The notes: generated by a model from the sequence alone, not told the origin. A DNA stretch of 64,000 bases from Pseudoalteromonas denitrificans DSM 6059 (GCF_900112265.1 NZ_FOLO01000016.1:1-64000); one strand, 5' to 3'. Shown: positions 16,693 through 25,359, numbered from the stretch's first letter. Numbers and translations: made by a program.

Positions 16693-16810
16693 AATAATTT
16701 CCTTTGGATGAAATAAATACAACTGAAAGTATGCGCTATATTAATTAGAATGCCATTTTTGCCATCAACAATAACAGAGTTTAAAGACTGAGGAGTAGTT
16801 AATAGAATTA

Positions 16811-16830
16811 ATTAACTCCGACCCCTTTTT
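16811..16830 (-). repeat. REP-like repeat, copy 2R
   Basis: ATTAACTCCGACCCCTTTTT, the exact reverse complement of copy 2L. It ends 41 bases before the GreA/B-like gene and therefore lies in its promoter/leader region. Confidence 0.9.
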
Positions 16831-16871
16831 ATGGGATATAATTTTTAATTATCATTAGAGATGAGTAAACC

Positions 16872-17369
16872 ATGAATAAGCTGCAATTAATTAATAATAT
16901 TATTGCCTATTTAGAAAAAGAATTAAAAGATGCAGTTTTGGCTGCAACAAATGCCCGTGATGCTGCGGTGAATGATGAATCTGTTGCTGAAACACAATAC
17001 GATACTATTGCGATTGAAGCCGGTTATTTAGCTCATGGGCAATCTAAACGCGTTGAAGAATTTGAAACTGCCATTAAAGCATTTCATGTTTTGAAGGTAC
17101 AAAAAAATATCTGTAACGAATTTGATAAAAATGACGCTATTAGTATTGGTACTTTGGTTCAATTAGAACAAGATAAATGCAAGGCTCATTGGTTCTTTAT
17201 TGCACCATTTGCAGGTGGATTTACTACAAGTATAAATAACCAAAAAATTACAGTTATTACACCTCAGTCACCTATAGGCCAGGTTTTGGTTGGCAAATAT
17301 TGTGATGATGAAATAAAAATGCGTTTGGGAATTAATAAACTTGAAGATTTTATCTCATCAGTTATTTAA
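16872..17369 (+). CDS. GreA/GreB-like protein
   Basis: 165 residues: an N-terminal antiparallel coiled-coil (about 1–80) with acidic residues at the presumed tip (NDESVAETQYDT), and a C-terminal FKBP-like domain with the Gre signature ITVITPQSPIGQVLVGK. Gre factors insert the coiled-coil tip into the RNA polymerase secondary channel to stimulate transcript cleavage. The sequence differs from housekeeping GreA and GreB, so this may be a paralogue with altered action. It lies 41 bases downstream of REP copy 2R. Confidence 0.8.
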   Translation: MNKLQLINNIIAYLEKELKDAVLAATNARDAAVNDESVAETQYDTIAIEAGYLAHGQSKRVEEFETAIKAFHVLKVQKNICNEFDKNDAISIGTLVQLEQDKCKAHWFFIAPFAGGFTTSINNQKITVITPQSPIGQVLVGKYCDDEIKMRLGINKLEDFISSVI

Positions 17370-17447
17370 CTTAAGTTGTATGTGGCCAAAATCGTTTTAA
17401 TGCATTTTTTTTTGGTAGGAATAGTCACGCTGTTGACTATTTAGCAA

Positions 17448-17783
17448 TCAGTCTTCATTTTCTATGATTAAGAATTCTATTTTATTTTCAACACCATCCC
17501 AGATTTTTGCATCTTTAGGTGGTGCAATGACTTCTGTGATCCTTGGCCAAATTTCTGATAGTTCAGCATTTAGCTTAATAAAGTCTTTTTGATTTTCAGG
17601 TACTTCATCTTCTTGATAAATAGCGCCAGCAGGGCATTCTACTGGGCATAAGTCACAGTCAATGCAATCATTTGGATTAATAACTAAAAAATTAGGGCCT
17701 TCAAAAAAAGCATCAGCAGGACACACAGATACACAGTCGGTGTATTTACATTTTATGCAATTGTCTGTTACTACAAAGGCCAT
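17448..17783 (-). CDS. fdxA: 7Fe-8S ferredoxin FdxA
   Basis: 111 residues. The N-terminal part has the mixed-cluster pattern [18 protein letters not shown], and the second motif [17 protein letters not shown] gives the 4Fe-4S cluster. The ~50-residue C-terminal extension ([19 protein letters not shown]) is typical of FdxA. It is a soluble electron carrier whose partner is unknown. Convergent with the GreA/B-like gene; alone in its transcript. Confidence 0.95.
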   Translation of the reverse strand: MAFVVTDNCIKCKYTDCVSVCPADAFFEGPNFLVINPNDCIDCDLCPVECPAGAIYQEDEVPENQKDFIKLNAELSEIWPRITEVIAPPKDAKIWDGVENKIEFLIIENED

Positions 17784-17933
17784 GAAGTCTTATTTCCTGC
17801 TCATTATATTCAAAATAGTGGGCGATCATACCTAGGTAAAATATTAATTCAATCTCTTGTTTATTATTGTAGGCAAAATCAGCTGCATTAAGGTAAAATA
17901 CCGCTGCTATTTTTTGCTACTGGAACTCCTTCA

Positions 17934-19571
17934 ATGCTACGTTTAACCGATATAAAATTAGATTTAAATCATCAAGAAGATGAAATAAGGCAAGCGATAC
18001 TTAAAAAGTTAAATATTAATGATGATGAATTAATCAAATTTACGGTTTTTAAACGTGGCTATGATGCTCGCAAAAAAAATGTGATCACCCTTATTTATAC
18101 TTTAGATGTTGAAACATCACTTAATGACACTTTACTCAATAAATTCGAAAAAGATCACAATGTAAAAATGAGTCCTGACATGACTTATAAATTTGTTACG
18201 CAATTACCTGATAACTTTAAACAACGACCTGTTGTGATAGGCATGGGACCCTGTGGTTTATTTACGGGCTTAATTTTAGCGCAAATGGGTTTTAAACCTA
18301 TTATTTTAGAGCGTGGCCAAGAAGTTAGGCAGCGTACTAAAGATACGTTTGGTTTTTGGCGTAAAAAAATATTAAACACCGAATCAAATGTGCAATTTGG
18401 CGAAGGTGGTGCGGGAACTTTTTCTGATGGTAAGTTATATTCGCAAGTTAAAGACCCTAAACATTATAGTCGTAAAGTATTAAATGAGTTTGTTGATGCA
18501 GGTGCACCCAGTGAAATTTTATATGTAAGTAAACCTCATATAGGGACTTTTAAATTAGTGACTATGGTTGAAAAAATGCGTGCAAACATTATAGCGCTAG
18601 GGGGAGAAATTCGTTTTGGTGAGCGTGTTGATGATATTCATATGGATGAAAATTCTGACGGTAAACAAGTAACAGGTTTAACTTTAGCCAGCGGCGAAAA
18701 AATAGATACTAAATTTATTGCATTAGCTATCGGGCATAGTGCTCGAGATACTTTTCAAATGATCCATGATAAAGGTGTGTACATTAAAGCTAAACCATTT
18801 TCTGTTGGTTTTAGAATAGAGCATGAACAGTCTGTTATTGATGACGCTCGCTTTGGTATTCATGCAGGTCATGAAATTTTAGGTGCTGCAGATTATAAAC
18901 TTGTGCATCATTGTAAAAATGGCCGTTCTGTTTACAGTTTTTGTATGTGTCCTGGGGGGACCGTTGTTGCAGCGGCATCTGAAGAAGGTCATTTAGTAAC
19001 TAATGGTATGAGCCAATATTCTCGTCATGAACGTAATGCAAATAGTGCGATTGTGGTAGGAATAGAACCTAAAGATTACCCATTAAAAGATGGGAAAGAA
19101 GATGTGCTTGCTGGTATAGAGCTTCAACGTAAACTAGAAGAATTTGCATTTAAATTAGGTGGTGAAAGTTATGATGCGCCAATTCAACTCGTAGGTGACT
19201 TTTTAGCTGGTCGTGCAAGTGGTGAGCATGGTGATGTAGTACCATCTTATAAACCAGGTGTTAAATACTGTGATTTAAGTGAAACCTTACCGGGCTATGC
19301 GATTGAAGCTATTCGCGAGGCAATTCCTGCATTTGAACGTAAAATTAAAGGATTCTCAAAGAAAGATGCAACGTTAACGGCAGTTGAAACTCGTACTTCT
19401 TCACCCATTCAAATTACACGAGATAAAGAATCTTTTGAAAGCTTAAATACAAAAGGCTTGTATCCAGCGGGTGAAGGCGCTGGCTATGCTGGTGGTATAT
19501 TATCTGCTGGTATTGATGGTATTAAAATTGCCGAAGCGATGGCACTGGCTATGGCAAATAGTGTTAAATAA
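17934..19571 (+). CDS. FAD-dependent oxidoreductase (COG2509-type)
   Basis: 545 residues. An N-terminal ~90-residue helical/beta domain precedes the dinucleotide-binding motif (VVIGMGPCGLFTGLILAQMG, about residue 97). Further marks are FGEGGAGTFSDGKLYS and the C-terminal FAD motif YPAGEGAGYAGGILSAGIDG. The family is conserved but its substrate is not established. A hairpin terminator follows its stop codon. Confidence 0.9.
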   Translation: MLRLTDIKLDLNHQEDEIRQAILKKLNINDDELIKFTVFKRGYDARKKNVITLIYTLDVETSLNDTLLNKFEKDHNVKMSPDMTYKFVTQLPDNFKQRPVVIGMGPCGLFTGLILAQMGFKPIILERGQEVRQRTKDTFGFWRKKILNTESNVQFGEGGAGTFSDGKLYSQVKDPKHYSRKVLNEFVDAGAPSEILYVSKPHIGTFKLVTMVEKMRANIIALGGEIRFGERVDDIHMDENSDGKQVTGLTLASGEKIDTKFIALAIGHSARDTFQMIHDKGVYIKAKPFSVGFRIEHEQSVIDDARFGIHAGHEILGAADYKLVHHCKNGRSVYSFCMCPGGTVVAAASEEGHLVTNGMSQYSRHERNANSAIVVGIEPKDYPLKDGKEDVLAGIELQRKLEEFAFKLGGESYDAPIQLVGDFLAGRASGEHGDVVPSYKPGVKYCDLSETLPGYAIEAIREAIPAFERKIKGFSKKDATLTAVETRTSSPIQITRDKESFESLNTKGLYPAGEGAGYAGGILSAGIDGIKIAEAMALAMANSVK

Positions 19572-19592
19572 TCCACAGTTTATAAAATTGTA

Positions 19593-19611
19593 AAGCCCCT
19601 TTACGGGGCTT
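19593..19611 (+). terminator. Rho-independent terminator after the FAD oxidoreductase
   Basis: AAGCCCC (19593–19599) pairs with GGGGCTT (19605–19611) over a five-base loop, followed by a partly T-rich run. Confidence 0.7.
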
Positions 19612-19989
19612 ATATTTTGTCGATGTTAGAATTAACTTTTTCCATTTATGACACCTGAAATTACATTTTTGTTGATGTTACAGTCATTTGATATTTTGCC
19701 TGCTTAGTGGGATGTATCACAATACGCATGTCTATTTTGTGATGATTGTTTCTATTTATTTTGCAGCGATAACCTTGTTCTAGCACATTATAACTAGGTG
19801 TTTTATGTACCTTAATTTAAACGCAATCATATTTATTCGGCTATCGTTATTGCCTGATAATTAACGACTCATTGCTGCTTATCACTTATTTAAAGCGACT
19901 AAACTTTCATTCTTGCGCTGAAATTGGTTCATTTTTAGCTAGGACGTAATTCACACTTAAGGGCTCACAGGCCCTATATGTTTATTAAA
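19612..19989. other. Gene-free stretch
   Basis: About 380 bases between the terminator and the convergent GNAT gene. No ORF with a credible ribosome-binding site is visible. A small inverted repeat (AGGGC/GCCCT, 19960–19975) lies 15 bases beyond the GNAT stop; without a T-tract I do not call it a terminator. Confidence 0.6.
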
Positions 19990-20463
19990 TTATACACTAG
20001 CTCTAAGAGGGCATTGCATTACTAATACTTCATCACCTTTATTTGTGACTTGCTCTATTGGCTGCCAGCCAAGTTCTTTATAAATTCCACCCTTTAAGTT
20101 TTCTGTTTGTAAATATAAAATATCAATATTGAGTGAGAAGGCGATTTCCTTTGCTTTCTTGACTATTTTTGTTGCGTACCCTTTACCTCTATGTTCTTTA
20201 CTAATGTAAACCCCACCAAGCCAGTGTTCTTTATCGATATATATATCCATCTCATGATACTTTAACTGAGCCACGCCAAGTAACTGGTTTTCTTTTAGTA
20301 ATAAAATCATTAGCGGAATTTCATTACTATTTAATTGAGAACGCAGCTTTTCTTCAATTAACTTTAAACTTGGACTTTGCATTAAATAGGCCCATTGCTC
20401 AAAATACCAAATTGCAATTTGAGAAATAAATTCGGGTTTGTCTTTTAAATAGCTAAATTCCAT
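19990..20463 (-). CDS. GNAT-family N-acetyltransferase
   Basis: 157 residues with the GNAT core: strand LGGVYISKEHRGKGYATKIVKKA, where R/Q-x-x-G-x-G/A (HRGKGYA) is the acetyl-CoA pyrophosphate loop, followed by LYLQTENLKGGIYKELGW, the usual C-terminal strand-helix. The acceptor cannot be predicted. The gene starts one base beyond the helD stop region, on the same strand, so the two are probably co-transcribed with helD first. Confidence 0.9.
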   Translation of the reverse strand: MEFSYLKDKPEFISQIAIWYFEQWAYLMQSPSLKLIEEKLRSQLNSNEIPLMILLLKENQLLGVAQLKYHEMDIYIDKEHWLGGVYISKEHRGKGYATKIVKKAKEIAFSLNIDILYLQTENLKGGIYKELGWQPIEQVTNKGDEVLVMQCPLRASV

Positions 20464-20464
20464 T

Positions 20465-22510
20465 TTATATCACTTCTTTTAAAGGCTCTGTTGAAATTTC
20501 ATTGTATTCAATTGCATAGTTATTATCTATCAGTTCGGTTATAAATATACTGGGTTTATGTGTATCAAAAATAAGATGCACTTGATGTTTGGCACGTGTC
20601 ATGGCGACATAAAATAGACGTCGCTCTTCAGCATAGCGATATGATTCATTTTTAGGTAATAAAGAGTCTAGTAAAGGAGATATCTTTTTTTGAGCTGGAA
20701 AGCCTGATTTGCCATTTTTTAAACCAATAATGATAACCTTGTCGGCTTCTTTTCCTTTACTGGCGTGGAAAGTCAAAGCATTAATATTTAATTTTTTATA
20801 AGTGTTATTTAATTGATTTATAGTGGTGGTATTTGGTAATAAATATTTATATCTTGCTAAAATATAGATGCTTTTGCTTTCTTTGCTTGTGTTATTTATT
20901 GTGCTTAAAATTGAATGTAATCTAGTGTTATTATCACCATGGTAAAGTGACACTTTAGGTTGTTTTGTGTGTATGTGGGTGAGCATTTTTTTGTTTAGCT
21001 GCTCAGGGTTTTGCATTACAAACTGAGTTGCTATATCACTAATGCTATTATTAAATCGAAAAGTTTTATCTAGGCTTGTTGTTTTAGTTGTGCCAAAGTA
21101 AGTATCAAAACGTGTTGTTAAACTGACATCAGCTCCTGTAAATCGATATATTGCTTGCCAATCATCACCAACACAAAACAGTGTCCCATCCACAACTTGC
21201 TCTCTTAAGGCTTTTATTAATTGTGCTCTTGGTTCTGATATATCTTGGAATTCGTCAACTAAAATATGACGCCATGGAGATTTAAATTGTTGGTTTTTAA
21301 TATATTTGATTGATTTTATGATCATATCTTCAAAATCAATTTCATTGTTGTCAACTAGGTATTGTTGATATAACTGGTAAATAGGTGATAGCAATTCAAG
21401 CTCTATTGTAATTTGAGCTTTATTTTGTTGTGTTAAACGGCTTTGTAATGAATTTACATTAAATAAAGCGAGCTTATATAGACCTAAAAGCTGATTTAAC
21501 AGCTTGGCAAGTTCATGTTTTTTAGAATCAAAATCAGTGTTTTTATGGGCGTTTAAATAAGTGTCAAAATAATACTGAGCTTTTGTTTTATAATTTTCCT
21601 GAGCTAATAACTTGGTTAATTGAGTATGGATCCAATCGAGCTTAACTTGTTCATTTTTTGCCATATTTGTTACATTAGGAGATTTTGATTCTACCGACTT
21701 AATGATATACAACCCTAAGGCATGAAACGTACAAATTTTAATTGAATTGGTTTTGAGTTTATTGCTAACGCGTAGCTTCATTTCTTCAGCTGCGTGTGAC
21801 CCAAATGCAAGCAATAGAAATTCAGATGTTGTAGCTTGATTGCTTTTTAATAAATAACCTACACGGCCAATCATAGTACTGGTTTTTCCAGTACCTGCAC
21901 CGGCTAAAATTAAGTTGTTTTGTTCATTCGTAATGCAAGCGATTTGTTGTTTGTCTGTCAAAGGGTTTGATTCCAAACAGTTGAAATAATCACGGTATTT
22001 TTCCCTTTGATTATTAATATATTTGCTTTGAAATGTGCCTAACTGTTTTTCATTCCATGAGCTAATATGTCGTAAAAATTTTAATGATTTTTTTATAGTA
22101 TCCTCAAAATGATAAATATCTATAATTAAGGGCCAGCGATTTAACTCTGTTAAAGCCTGTTGTTGGAATGTTAACCAAGTACCTTTACGTAAATAACTTT
22201 TATTTATTTCAATTTTTTGTTTTTTAACGAGAGAGTGCAGCCGAGTTTGATGTAATTGAGCCCAATATTGTCGTGTTATTTTTAAAGCTGAACGGGCTGT
22301 TTTTTTCGATAACCAGTTAAAATTATATTTGGATTTATTGGTTTGAAACTCAATTGAGTTGAAAAATAAGCCTTTATTAATGTTGGGAGAAATACTCATT
22401 TCTAGCCAATTGATATGTATGTTATCAATTTGAATACCTTGGGCATCAATACTGAGTGAAACATGATTTTTAATGAAAAACTTACTAATCCAATGGCGAG
22501 TTAACTGCAT
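20465..22510 (-). CDS. helD: DNA helicase IV-like UvrD/Rep superfamily helicase
   Basis: 681 residues, nearly the length of E. coli HelD (684). It has the same arrangement: an N-terminal ~170-residue accessory region, the linker YRDYFNCLESNPLTDKQQIA, Walker A in LAGAGTGKTSTMIGRVGYLL (about 200–220), Walker B in ILVDEFQDISEPRAQLI, VGDDWQAIYRFTGAD, and the C-terminal motif RRLFYVAMTRAKHQVHLIF. A 3'-5' superfamily 1 helicase of DNA repair and recombination. REP unit 3 lies 38 bases before its start, in the promoter region. Confidence 0.87.
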   Translation of the reverse strand: MQLTRHWISKFFIKNHVSLSIDAQGIQIDNIHINWLEMSISPNINKGLFFNSIEFQTNKSKYNFNWLSKKTARSALKITRQYWAQLHQTRLHSLVKKQKIEINKSYLRKGTWLTFQQQALTELNRWPLIIDIYHFEDTIKKSLKFLRHISSWNEKQLGTFQSKYINNQREKYRDYFNCLESNPLTDKQQIACITNEQNNLILAGAGTGKTSTMIGRVGYLLKSNQATTSEFLLLAFGSHAAEEMKLRVSNKLKTNSIKICTFHALGLYIIKSVESKSPNVTNMAKNEQVKLDWIHTQLTKLLAQENYKTKAQYYFDTYLNAHKNTDFDSKKHELAKLLNQLLGLYKLALFNVNSLQSRLTQQNKAQITIELELLSPIYQLYQQYLVDNNEIDFEDMIIKSIKYIKNQQFKSPWRHILVDEFQDISEPRAQLIKALREQVVDGTLFCVGDDWQAIYRFTGADVSLTTRFDTYFGTTKTTSLDKTFRFNNSISDIATQFVMQNPEQLNKKMLTHIHTKQPKVSLYHGDNNTRLHSILSTINNTSKESKSIYILARYKYLLPNTTTINQLNNTYKKLNINALTFHASKGKEADKVIIIGLKNGKSGFPAQKKISPLLDSLLPKNESYRYAEERRLFYVAMTRAKHQVHLIFDTHKPSIFITELIDNNYAIEYNEISTEPLKEVI

Positions 22511-22548
22511 GAAAACAAAATATAAGGGATAAATGCAGAGTATAAATA

Positions 22549-22568
22549 AAAAAGGGGTCGGAGTGAAT
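22549..22568 (+). repeat. REP-like repeat, copy 3L
   Basis: AAAAAGGGGTCGGAGTGAAT, one base different from copy 1L (G for T at position 17). It lies upstream of helD. Confidence 0.85.
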
Positions 22569-22691
22569 AATCAATAATATTAAATGTGTCTATATTACTT
22601 TGTGAATTTAAAAAAATTAATATTTGAAAATTCATTCATTTTTTATCATAAAAATAAAATAGAGTCAGAAATTTTAATGTATAGGTAATTA

Positions 22692-22711
22692 ATTAACTCC
22701 GACCCCTTTAT
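22692..22711 (-). repeat. REP-like repeat, copy 3R
   Basis: ATTAACTCCGACCCCTTTAT, one base different from the reverse complement of copy 1L. It lies at the 3' end of the thioredoxin-like gene. Confidence 0.85.
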
Positions 22712-22713
22712 AG

Positions 22714-23241
22714 TCAGCTACCGCGAATGGCTAGACCTAGTTCGGTAGAATAGGCCATAGAGCGACCTGATATTTTTAAGTTTTCATCAATGACATAATA
22801 AGTAGGGTAAGCTTTTATTTGATAGTTTTGCCTTACTTGGTGATTTCCAAGTAATACAGGAAAACTAATACCTAAATCTTTTGTAAATTCAGTGACTTGT
22901 TCTTGAGAGTCAAAATCAAGCGCGATAGCTATTGCATTAAGTGAGCCATCAGTTACTTTATTTTGTAAATTTGGCATGCTCACTCTACAAATAGAGCACC
23001 AAGGAGCAAAGAAATAAATCACAGTTTTTTGGTCTTTAAACTCGGCTAAACTCACTTTTTCATCAACTTTATTTAATAAAGGTAAATAAAAGTAGGGGGC
23101 TGCTAACTCTCCTGAAGAATCTAATAATGACGATTCTTTAAATATACTTACAAGATTAAATATCATAATTGCTGCGATAATTTGTATCACTATTTTTTTC
23201 AAAGTATGGGTTCCATAAAGTGATCTGTTTATACAGACCAT
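22714..23241 (-). CDS. Membrane-anchored thioredoxin-like protein (ScsD/TlpA-like)
   Basis: 175 residues: an N-terminal hydrophobic segment (about 17–34) as signal anchor, then a periplasmic thioredoxin fold with the redox motif APWCSICRVSMPNL (CSIC) and the cis-proline loop IKAYPTYYVID. It is probably a thiol-disulfide oxidoreductase for periplasmic or cytochrome substrates. The ATG at 23241 has a weak ribosome-binding site; a downstream TTG just before KKIVIQ is an alternative start. Confidence 0.85.
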   Translation of the reverse strand: MVCINRSLYGTHTLKKIVIQIIAAIMIFNLVSIFKESSLLDSSGELAAPYFYLPLLNKVDEKVSLAEFKDQKTVIYFFAPWCSICRVSMPNLQNKVTDGSLNAIAIALDFDSQEQVTEFTKDLGISFPVLLGNHQVRQNYQIKAYPTYYVIDENLKISGRSMAYSTELGLAIRGS

Positions 23242-23321
23242 AAAAGATTATAAATACATTCACAAAAAATGTAACTGAACTAAGATTAGTTAAAAGTCAT
23301 TAATTATTAAGCTCAGACAAA

Positions 23322-24068
23322 ATGAAGTTTTATTTTTTTCTTTTCATTTTTAATCTAATAATAATTCAGCCTCTTTTTGCATGTGATCTAACCGTGCGTT
23401 ACGAGCACTTTTCGCCCGATCAAAAGAGCAAGAAACTGCAATGGTATGGTATGGATGTTGATCTTGCCAAAACTTTATTAGATAAAACAGGCTGTCGTTA
23501 CCGTTTTGTTGATATTCCTTGGGGAAGGGCTATTACATTATTAAAAAAAGGTGAAATTGATATGATGCTGGGAGTTTCTAAAGTATCAAATAGAAGTCAA
23601 TTTTCACATTTTATAGGGCCATATAGACAAGAAACGATTGTATTAGCAACACTTGCTGCGGAAGCGTTTTTTATAGAAGAAATAGATGAATTAAAAAAGT
23701 TAGATAAACCTATCGCGATTCAAAGAGGTGCATTTTATGGTGATGAATTTGAAACTTTATTAGCCTCTGATCCATATTCAGACATCCATTTTGTTAATAT
23801 TCCAAGTTATGATGTGAAACTATATTTACTGAGAAACAAACGTATCAGTGGATTTTTTGAAGAAAAATCGAATGTTATTTTTCAAGCCAAACACAATCCT
23901 GACTTCAAAGATATTGTTGTTAATCCATTTATTATTCATTCAAATCCAGTTTATTTTGCATTTAGTAAATCAACAGTGAATGATGCACTAATTGATAAAC
24001 TCAGAAAGTCCTTTTATGCTCTAAAATCAGAAAAAATGTTTGAAACTATCTTGAAGAAATATCAATAA
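23322..24068 (+). CDS. Periplasmic solute-binding-like protein (SBP_bac_3 type)
   Basis: 248 residues with a signal peptide (FFLFIFNLIIIQPLFA) and a bacterial solute-binding family 3 fold: WYGMDVDLAKTLLDKTG and IPWGRAITLLKKGEIDMMLGVSK near the N-terminus, and KLRKSFYALKSEKMFETILK at the C-terminus. No ABC permease or ATPase is nearby, so it may be an orphan binding protein or sensor partner. Divergent from the thioredoxin-like gene across a short shared promoter region. Confidence 0.88.
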   Translation: MKFYFFLFIFNLIIIQPLFACDLTVRYEHFSPDQKSKKLQWYGMDVDLAKTLLDKTGCRYRFVDIPWGRAITLLKKGEIDMMLGVSKVSNRSQFSHFIGPYRQETIVLATLAAEAFFIEEIDELKKLDKPIAIQRGAFYGDEFETLLASDPYSDIHFVNIPSYDVKLYLLRNKRISGFFEEKSNVIFQAKHNPDFKDIVVNPFIIHSNPVYFAFSKSTVNDALIDKLRKSFYALKSEKMFETILKKYQ

Positions 24069-24132
24069 ATTAAAAATAATTTTTATTTTTACGTAAGGAA
24101 TGGATATTTTTATGGGTATAAATTTTAAACTA

Positions 24133-24162
24133 CCAGAGGATGACTTTCGTTCACTCCTCTGG
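24133..24162. terminator. Hairpin between convergent genes
   Basis: CCAGAGGA (24133–24140) pairs with TCCTCTGG (24155–24162), and inner TGA/TCA can add pairs. It lies between the convergent solute-binding-like and RIO kinase genes. The flanks are AT-rich without a long T-tract, so termination is likely but not certain. Confidence 0.5.
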
Positions 24163-24177
24163 TTAAGTTAATTTAGG

Positions 24178-25032
24178 TTACTCTTCCATACTGGCAGCAA
24201 TCGCTTCTTCTTTTTCCTTCATTTCCTCAAAAGCAGCTTTAATTTCATCTAATACAGAATTAACATTTGCTTTTTTGTTATTAAATTTAAATTGACCTGT
24301 TAGTTCATAGTCTAAATCTAATTCACCTGCTTGAAATAATGCCCACATTTCTTCAGCATAATGAGTATTAAGAAGCTCAGGTGCAAATTGACCATAGTAT
24401 TGGGTCATGTTTTGAACATCGCGTTTTAGCATGGCTTTAGCGTTGTTATTTGCTGCAGCATCAACAGCCTGAGGCAAATCTATGATCACTGGGCCGTATT
24501 CATCAACCAATACATTAAATTCAGATAAATCACCATGCACTAGGCCAACACATAACATGCGCATAACATAATTCATCACAACTTGATGGTCTTCAATTGC
24601 TTGTTCAGCGGGCATTTCAACATCGTTTAAACGTGGGGCAACATCACCATCATCGTCAGTAATTAATTCCATTAATAATACACCGTCATAACAGCCATAA
24701 GGTACAGGTACTCGTACACCGGCATCGGCTACTTTATACAAAGCATCCACTTCAGCATTTTGCCAAATTTCTTCTTGTTGCTTTCTACCAAACTTTGAGC
24801 CTTTTTCCATAGCTCGTGCACGACGGCTGTTTTTTACTTTTCTGCCTTCGTTATATTGTGCTGCTTTTTTAAAACTACGCTGAGCTGCTTCTTTATATAC
24901 TTTGGCACAACGAATTTCATCACCGCAACGTACTGCATATACAGTTGCTTCTTTACCACTCATTAGCTGACTAATAACTTCGTCTACTAAACCTTCATCA
25001 ATTAAGGGTTGGATGCGTTTTGGTGTCTTCAT
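24178..25032 (-). CDS. RIO1-type serine protein kinase
   Basis: 284 residues. N-terminal RIO signature LMSGKEATVYAVRCGDEIRCAKVYKE (glycine-rich loop and catalytic lysine, about 22–47 in segments), the catalytic loop GLVHGDLSEFNVLV and the metal-binding VIIDLPQAVDAA. The acidic, lysine-rich tail (EEMKEKEEAIAA) is common in bacterial members. Their substrate is unknown. Alone on its strand, upstream of the divergent heat-shock cluster. Confidence 0.9.
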   Translation of the reverse strand: MKTPKRIQPLIDEGLVDEVISQLMSGKEATVYAVRCGDEIRCAKVYKEAAQRSFKKAAQYNEGRKVKNSRRARAMEKGSKFGRKQQEEIWQNAEVDALYKVADAGVRVPVPYGCYDGVLLMELITDDDGDVAPRLNDVEMPAEQAIEDHQVVMNYVMRMLCVGLVHGDLSEFNVLVDEYGPVIIDLPQAVDAAANNNAKAMLKRDVQNMTQYYGQFAPELLNTHYAEEMWALFQAGELDLDYELTGQFKFNNKKANVNSVLDEIKAAFEEMKEKEEAIAASMEE

Positions 25033-25127
25033 TGTTTATTGGTTCTTTCTCTGTGGTTAATCCGTGAAAATTCATTTTACGTTAATAAAAGAGATTTTTT
25101 AAGAAAAATTTATTTTTTTACTCTAAA

Positions 25128-25157
25128 CCCTTGAAAGTGACTTTTTCATCCTTATAT
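25128..25157 (+). promoter_or_regulatory. Sigma32-type heat-shock promoter
   Basis: CCCTTGAAA at 25128–25136 matches the -35 element, and CCTTATAT at 25150–25157 matches 6 of 8 positions of the -10 consensus CCCCATNT, with a 13-base spacer. It faces the small heat-shock genes and predicts a leader of nearly 200 bases. Confidence 0.75.
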
Positions 25158-25277
25158 CTTTAAGCAGAGGACGCCGATAGGGTCCCTTAAAAAGTAAACA
25201 TAGTTCCAACCAAACTATTTATAAATGAAAGTTAGTAATCAAACCATAATCTGGTTTTAAACTAATGCTCTAAAACT

Positions 25278-25297
25278 GCTCGTTCATTATGAAGAGC
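25278..25297 (+). promoter_or_regulatory. Leader hairpin of the first sHSP gene
   Basis: GCTC and GAGC enclose the near-palindrome TTCATTATGAA with one bulged G. The second gene has the same core at 25900–25925 but a different outer stem (AAAACT/AGTTTT), so the pairing is kept while the bases changed. This supports an RNA structure. Confidence 0.55.
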
Positions 25298-25337
25298 AAA
25301 ACTTAACGATAGCTGATTCAATGAGTTAGTTATCAAT

Positions 25338-25353
25338 ATCGCTCAATGAGGAT
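25338..25353 (+). promoter_or_regulatory. ROSE-like RNA thermometer hairpin, copy 1
   Basis: ATC-G-CTC (25338–25344) pairs with GAGGAT (25348–25353), leaving one G opposite the Shine-Dalgarno stem. It contains the ROSE hallmark U(C/U)GCU opposite AGGA. It would hide the GAGGA ribosome-binding site (25348–25352) of the sHSP at low temperature. Confidence 0.75.
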
Positions 25354-25359
25354 AATATT

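Larger units (their letters stand above)
16327..16830. mobile_element. 504-bp unit: small gene enclosed by inverted REP-like repeats
   Basis: Both ends carry the same perfect 20-base inverted repeat as the RAYT element (16327–16346 and 16811–16830), but the interior holds a non-transposase gene (16378–16692). The left repeat is followed at once by a degenerate opposite copy (ACTCCGATCTTATTTT, 16356–16371), so the left end can also fold as a hairpin. I infer either a non-autonomous passenger unit mobilised by the RAYT in trans, or two independent REP insertions around a resident gene. Confidence 0.6.
22549..22711. mobile_element. 163-bp gene-less unit bounded by inverted REP-like repeats
   Basis: The left end AAAAAGGGGTCGGAGTGAAT (22549–22568, one mismatch to copy 1L) faces ATTAACTCCGACCCCTTTAT (22692–22711, one mismatch to copy 1R). 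The AT-rich interior has no ORF. It fills most of the gap between helD and the thioredoxin-like gene, reaching two bases from the latter's stop codon. This is MITE- or BIME-like. Confidence 0.7.

Noticed and set aside
19960..19975. Terminator for the GNAT gene
   Set aside because: The stem is only five pairs (AGGGC/GCCCT) and no T-tract follows on the relevant strand.
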